A DNA stretch of 64,000 nucleotides, taken from Streptomyces roseirectus (GTDB lineage Bacteria > Actinomycetota > Actinomycetes > Streptomycetales > Streptomycetaceae). This document shows positions 60,302 to 64,000 of the stretch, piece by piece. The notes below the pieces were generated by a model that searched no databases, had not been told where the DNA came from, and saw nothing but the letters and a program-made list of their open reading frames with translations. The position numbers were made by a program, and so were the translations under genes. The stretch is from NCBI RefSeq assembly GCF_014489635.1, contig NZ_CP060828.1, forward strand, positions 124,001 through 188,000. Direction: 5' to 3'. The first letter of the stretch is position 1; each line of letters opens with the position of its first letter.

Positions 60302-60942
60302 CAGGCTTTGCCCCCGGTTTTCTCGACCGCGCGCACGATCTTGACGTAGCAGCCGCAGCGGCAGATGTTGCCGCTCATCCACTCCCGGATCTCCTCCGGT
60401 GAGCCGGTGTGGCCCTCCTGGATGCACGCGACGCCGGACATGATCTGGCCCGGTGTGCAGTAGCCGCACTGGAAGGCGTCCTCGTCGATGAACGCCTGCT
60501 GGAGCGGGTGGAGTCGGTCACCGTCGGCCAGGCCCTCGATGGTCGTGACCTCGGCGCCCTCCAGTCGCACCGCGAGCGTCAGGCAGGCGTTGTGCCGCTG
60601 CCCGTCGACGAGCACCGTGCACGCTCCGCACGCGCCCGCGTCGCAGCCCTTCTTCGAGCCGGTCAGGCCCAGGTGCTCGCGCAGCAGGTCCAGGAGCGAG
60701 GTCCGGTTGTCGACCGTGACCGTCCGCAGGGTGCCGTTCACCGTCAGGGAGACCCGGCTCGTGGGTGCCGCCGCGGCTTCCGCCTCCTCGCCGAGGAGGA
60801 AGGACCCGCCGACCACACCGCCCACGACCGCGACACCGCCGACCGCGGTGGTCGTCGCGATGAACGTCCGTCGCGTGGGGGCGGTGCCGGTCTCCTCCGG
60901 TTCGGCGGGGGGTGGTGGGGCGGACACGGATTCTGTCGTCAT
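60301..60942 (-). CDS. 2Fe-2S subunit of aldehyde oxidoreductase with Tat signal (PaoA-like)
   Basis: The 213-aa product starts with a twin-arginine signal: RRTFIATTTAVGG (R24/R25), then a hydrophobic stretch. The two 2Fe-2S clusters use KKGCDAGACGACTVLVDG and FQCGYCTPGQ...ICRCGCY. The whole heterotrimer is probably exported through Tat as a folded complex, like E. coli PaoABC. It starts the operon paoA-B-C-D. Confidence 0.92.
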   Translation of the reverse strand: MTTESVSAPPPPAEPEETGTAPTRRTFIATTTAVGGVAVVGGVVGGSFLLGEEAEAAAAPTSRVSLTVNGTLRTVTVDNRTSLLDLLREHLGLTGSKKGCDAGACGACTVLVDGQRHNACLTLAVRLEGAEVTTIEGLADGDRLHPLQQAFIDEDAFQCGYCTPGQIMSGVACIQEGHTGSPEEIREWMSGNICRCGCYVKIVRAVEKTGGKA

Positions 60943-61266
60943 GGATACGCCTTCACTTGGCTTCGAGGAGGGGTGGGGGCTTGAGCGGGGTGGGGGCTTG
61001 AGCGTCGAGTTCAAGGTGCCGATCCCACACAACCGGCCCTCACACCCCGGAGGAAGGTCGCGTCTATGGGGGGTATAACCTCACCCCCCCTCGCCCCGGG
61101 CCCTGTTGAGCCGTTCAGTCGAGGCCGGCGAGCCGACTGGGGTGCGTGCCCTGCCCGGCGGGCGGCTCACAGCAGGTGGATGTACCGCGTGGCGTGGTGG
61201 GCGGCGGCCAGGCTCAGCGGCGGCGCCGCCCCGGCCCCACGACGGCGCCCGTGAGAAAGGCGTCGG
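60943..61266. repeat. Upstream region with a 17-bp tandem repeat
   Basis: Two adjacent copies of GGGGTGGGGGCTTGAGC occupy 60970-61003, the next base also continuing the pattern, 28-61 bp upstream of the paoA-like start. A second inverted repeat (GGGGGGT at 61068-61074, ACCCCCC at 61083-61089) lies further upstream. They may be operator or promoter sites. No gene was recognised up to 61266. Confidence 0.65.
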
Positions 61267-61734
61267 GTGCCGGGGCTGCGGCGCGAGGAGGTCGCCGTGC
61301 TGGCGGGCGTGAGCACCGAGTGGTACACGCGGCTGGAGAAGGGCCACATCGGCGGGGTGTCCGAGGAGGTCGTCCAGGCGGTCGCGCAGGCCCTGCGACT
61401 GGACGAGGACGAGCGCACGTACCTGTTCGACCTGGCCAGGGCCGCGAGACCGGCCCGCCGCGCACCCGTCCGCCGCAAGGACGTGCCGGTGTCGGCGCAG
61501 ATCCAGTGGATGCTCGACTCCATGACCCTGTCCACGGCGACCGTCCAGAACGGACGTCAGGACGTCGTCGCGAGCAACGCGCTCGCCCGCTCCGTGTTCG
61601 CGCCACTGTTCACGAGCGCCACCACCGACAAGCACGGCCGCCCCAACTTCGCCGCCCTCCTGCGCGCGGAGGCCGGCCGCGAGCCCCACGACCGGGCCCT
61701 GCGCGACCTCATCGGCGACCTCTCCACACTCAGC
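61267..61734 (+). pseudogene. Truncated XRE/MmyB-type regulator
   Basis: The remaining sequence begins in the middle of a helix-turn-helix (VPGLRREEVAVLAGVSTEWY, TRLEKGHIGGVS). It continues into the MmyB-like domain (VQNGRQDVVASNALARSVFA, DKHGRPNFA). At NFA it joins directly to ALLRAEAGREPHDRALRDLI, whereas intact relatives have about 20-30 residues between, then the frame runs into unrelated sequence. The N-terminus before VPGLRR is also missing in frame. Thus both ends and an internal part are lost. GTG 61267 could still give a short protein but activity is doubtful. Confidence 0.7.
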
Positions 61735-61949
61735 CCCACCCCACCCCACCCACCAGAACCAAGAGCCCGGCACTCCACAACAGGGCTGAGCACCGCCCCC
61801 GACAAGCGGCCGGCTCAAGTGACAGCCCGTCGTATCGATCCGGCCCAGGGCTCGGCCGCGACCACGCACCCATTCCCGGCCGCACACCCGTTCCGGTGTC
61901 TGGAACAGGCGCCGTGCCGTCGGCTCCCCCTCTCGCCTAGCTTGGGCGT

Positions 61950-63122
61950 ATGGACACCACGCCTCGCGAAACCCCCCTCAACCCCCTGCACCGGCTCACG
62001 TTGGAGCAGCTGCGGCGGCGTACGAGCATGAAGTGGCGGACTTATCCGCGGGATGTGCTGCCGTTGTGGGTCGCGGAGATGGATGTTCCTCTCGCGGAGC
62101 CGGTGGCGCGGGCGCTCACGGACGCGGTGGCGCTCGGGGACACGGGGTATCCGGTGGGGACGGCGTACGCGGAGGCGTTGGCGGGGTTCGCGGGGAAGCG
62201 GTGGGGGTGGGAGGGGCTGGAGGTGGGGCGGACGGCGATCGTGCCGGACGTGATGATGGGGGTCGTGGAGATGCTGAAGCTGGTGTCGGGGCCGGGGGAC
62301 GCGGTGGTCGTCAACTCGCCGGTCTACACGCCGTTCTACCAGTTCGTGGGGAACGCGGACCGGGTCGTTGTCGAGGCTCCGCTCACCGAGGAGGGGCGGA
62401 TCGACCCCGGGGTGCTGGAGGAGACGTTCTCGCGGGTGCGGGCGGGCGGCGGACGGCCCGTGTACCTGCTGTGCAGCCCGCACAATCCGACCGGCACCCT
62501 GCACACCGCCGCCGAGCTGGCGTCCGTCGCCGAACTGGCCCGCGCGTACGGCGTGCGGGTGGTGGCCGACGAGATCCACGCGCCGATCGTGGCGGCGGGC
62601 GCGCGGTTCGTGCCGTACCTGAGTGTCCCCGGCGCGCGGGACGGGCTGTCGCTGATGTCGGCGTCGAAGGCGTGGAACCTGGCCGGACTCAAGGCGGCCG
62701 TCGCCGTCGCGGGCCCCGAGGCGGGCGCCGATCTCGCGCGCCTGCCGGAGGAGGTGAGCCACGGGCCCAGCCATCTCGGCGTGATCGCCCACACCGCGGC
62801 CCTGCGGGACGGGGGCGACTGGCTCGACGCGGTCCTGGCCGGACTGGACGACAACCGCCGCCTCCTGACCCGCCTCCTCGCCGAGCACCTGCCCGGCGTC
62901 CGCTACGCCCCGGCCCGGGCGACCTACCTCGCCTGGCTGGACTGCCGCGCGCTGGACCTGGGCGACGATCCAGCAGGGGTCTTCCTGGAGCGCGGGCGCG
63001 TCGCTCTCAGCTCCGGTCCCGCCTTCGGCACCGGGGGCGCCGGCCACGTACGCCTGAACCTGGCGACGTCGCCGGAGATCCTGACGGAGGCGGTGCGGCG
63101 GATGGCCTCGGCGGTGGGGTGA
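61950..63122 (+). CDS. MalY/PatB-type C-S lyase, PLP-dependent
   Basis: The 390-aa product is a class I/II aminotransferase-fold enzyme: [64 protein letters not shown] and the PLP-lysine in [16 protein letters not shown]. MalY/PatB enzymes cleave cystathionine to homocysteine; some also modulate regulators. It starts at ATG 61950 with little leader. It is near the decayed regulator, without a partner gene. Confidence 0.9.
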   Translation: MDTTPRETPLNPLHRLTLEQLRRRTSMKWRTYPRDVLPLWVAEMDVPLAEPVARALTDAVALGDTGYPVGTAYAEALAGFAGKRWGWEGLEVGRTAIVPDVMMGVVEMLKLVSGPGDAVVVNSPVYTPFYQFVGNADRVVVEAPLTEEGRIDPGVLEETFSRVRAGGGRPVYLLCSPHNPTGTLHTAAELASVAELARAYGVRVVADEIHAPIVAAGARFVPYLSVPGARDGLSLMSASKAWNLAGLKAAVAVAGPEAGADLARLPEEVSHGPSHLGVIAHTAALRDGGDWLDAVLAGLDDNRRLLTRLLAEHLPGVRYAPARATYLAWLDCRALDLGDDPAGVFLERGRVALSSGPAFGTGGAGHVRLNLATSPEILTEAVRRMASAVG

Positions 63123-63178
63123 GGACGGCCCGCGGAAAAGAATGCCCTGATCAGGGTCCCCCCTGTTAAGGTGCGCCG

Positions 63179-63613
63179 GTGTCAGAGATCAAAAAGTTTC
63201 AGGTCACCTTCGACTGCGCGGAGCCCGAGCGGGTAGCCCGTTTCTGGTGCGAGGTGCTGGGGTACGTGGTTCCGCCGCTGCCGGAGGAGTTCGCATCGTG
63301 GGCGGAGTACGACAGTTCGCTGCCGCCGGAGCGGCAGGGCGCGGCGTTCGCGTGCATGGACCCCGAGGGCGTGGGCCCGCGCATGTACTTCCAGCGGGTC
63401 CCTGAGGGCAAGGTCGTCAAGAACAGGGTGCACCTCGACGTGCGGGTCGCCACCGGGCTCGTCGGCGAGGAGCGGCTGGCGGTCCTGCAGGCCGAGCGTG
63501 CCCGGCTGGAGGCGCTGGGCGCGGAGTGCGTGGAGGTGCTGCTCGCCGACGAGTTCAACGAGTCGTGCATCTCGATGCGGGACATCGAGGGCAACGAGTT
63601 CTGCATCGACTGA
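63179..63613 (+). CDS. VOC family (glyoxalase/bleomycin-resistance-like) protein
   Basis: The 144-aa product has the paired beta-alpha-beta pattern of VOC proteins: FDCAEPERVARFWCEVLGYV at the start, RVHLDVRV in the middle, and MRDIEGNEFCID at the end. It probably binds a metal or small ligand; no specific substrate is visible. It starts at GTG 63179. Its stop is 4 bp from the stop of the EamA gene, which is convergent. Confidence 0.85.
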   Translation: MSEIKKFQVTFDCAEPERVARFWCEVLGYVVPPLPEEFASWAEYDSSLPPERQGAAFACMDPEGVGPRMYFQRVPEGKVVKNRVHLDVRVATGLVGEERLAVLQAERARLEALGAECVEVLLADEFNESCISMRDIEGNEFCID

Positions 63614-63617
63614 CGGC

Positions 63618-64000
63618 CTAGGCGGACCGGGGTGGGAGGCGCCGCGCGTCTTCCACCCCCGTCTCGGGGACGCCCTCCGGGCCGGCCCCCGTGTCCCCGC
63701 TCCCCCGCCGCAGCGCCGCGATCACCAGCCCCGCCCCGATGAGCCCGGCCCCCGCGAGGTGGAACCCCCGGATGCGCTCGTCGAGGAAGAGGAACGCGAG
63801 GACCGCCCCGAAGACCGGCATGAGGTGCAGGAACTGCCCCGCCCGCGCCGCCCCGAGCAGTTCCGCCCCGCGGTTGTAGCAGAAGTAGCAGAGCAGGGAC
63901 GGGATCAGCGCGACATAGCCGACGGCGGCGACGGAGCCCGCCGTCAGCGGCAGCGGGTGCCCGGCGGCGGCCTCGGCGGCGGCGAACGGCGCGAGCATCA
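63618..64000 (-). CDS. EamA/DMT-family transporter, C-terminal part (cut by window edge)
   Basis: The visible 127 aa are the C-terminal half of an EamA repeat transporter: VAAVGYVALIPSLLCYFCYN, QFLHLMPVFGAVLAFLFLDERIR and LAGAGLIGAGLVIA. The reading frame continues beyond position 64000, so an apparent ATG at 63998 is internal. The Pro/Gly-rich C-terminal tail is non-conserved. Function: small-metabolite exporter, substrate unknown. Confidence 0.85.
   Translation of the reverse strand, partial: MLAPFAAAEAAAGHPLPLTAGSVAAVGYVALIPSLLCYFCYNRGAELLGAARAGQFLHLMPVFGAVLAFLFLDERIRGFHLAGAGLIGAGLVIAALRRGSGDTGAGPEGVPETGVEDARRLPPRSA

Noticed and set aside
1..64000. tRNA, rRNA, CRISPR arrays, insertion sequences, integrase or phage genes
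   Set aside because: None recognised in either strand; no regular repeat-spacer pattern, transposase motif or terminal inverted repeat was seen.

Overview
The window is very GC-rich, with third codon positions almost all G or C, GTG and TTG starts, secreted hydrolases, an LAxTG sorting signal, a CebR box and two-component systems. This is typical of Streptomyces. No tRNA, rRNA, CRISPR array, prophage or insertion sequence was recognised. Three clearly decayed genes and mixed functions suggest a semi-conserved to accessory part of a linear chromosome.

Layout. 1-4.5 kb: an SRPBCC protein and a flavin amine oxidase, divergent from an MMPL exporter across a repeat-rich promoter region. 4.5-5.4 kb: debris, including a frameshifted PucR-type regulator. 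5.6-13.1 kb: a secreted SGNH esterase with a ricin-type lectin domain, a stand-alone trpC, a large PAS-GAF-SpoIIE phosphatase, a tightly coupled dioxygenase/89-aa protein/SGNH esterase operon and its divergent AraC regulator. 13.1-22.2 kb: a 56-bp perfect palindrome, a second MMPL exporter with its NarL-type two-component system, a decayed phosphotransferase, an orphan CseB-like response regulator, a secreted guanyl-specific RNase, a CASTOR/POLLUX-type channel and a GNAT acetyltransferase. 22.4-28.4 kb: a streptogrisin-type protease, then an NMT1/SsuA-type ABC importer with two permeases and a divergent PaaX regulator.

28.4-37.3 kb: a phosphotransferase overlapping a GDSL gene, a DeoR/MFS divergent pair with clear operators, an MBL hydrolase with two secreted beta-propeller proteins, and a sortase-anchored SGNH esterase. 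37.4-45.7 kb: a membrane molybdoenzyme, a small membrane protein, an epimerase, a two-component system, and a four-gene translationally coupled operon (GT2, DUF2064, methyltransferase, GT87-like). This looks like a surface-glycoconjugate system and is the best candidate here for something undescribed. 45.7-54.7 kb: a TerD protein, the glyA-soxBDAG sarcosine-to-glycine operon with a divergent GntR regulator, and an OFA-type MFS permease. 55.1-61 kb: a CebR-controlled AA10 lytic polysaccharide monooxygenase and a periplasmic aldehyde oxidoreductase operon (paoABC-like plus an XdhC/PaoD-like chaperone). 61-64 kb: a decayed XRE regulator, a MalY-type C-S lyase, a VOC protein and the end of an EamA transporter cut by the window edge.

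Most genes are handled in local regulator-plus-operon units, and many stops and starts overlap as ATGA or GTGA. Starts were chosen by ribosome-binding site and family length rather than by longest reading frame. All functions are inferred from motifs read by eye; no database search was run.
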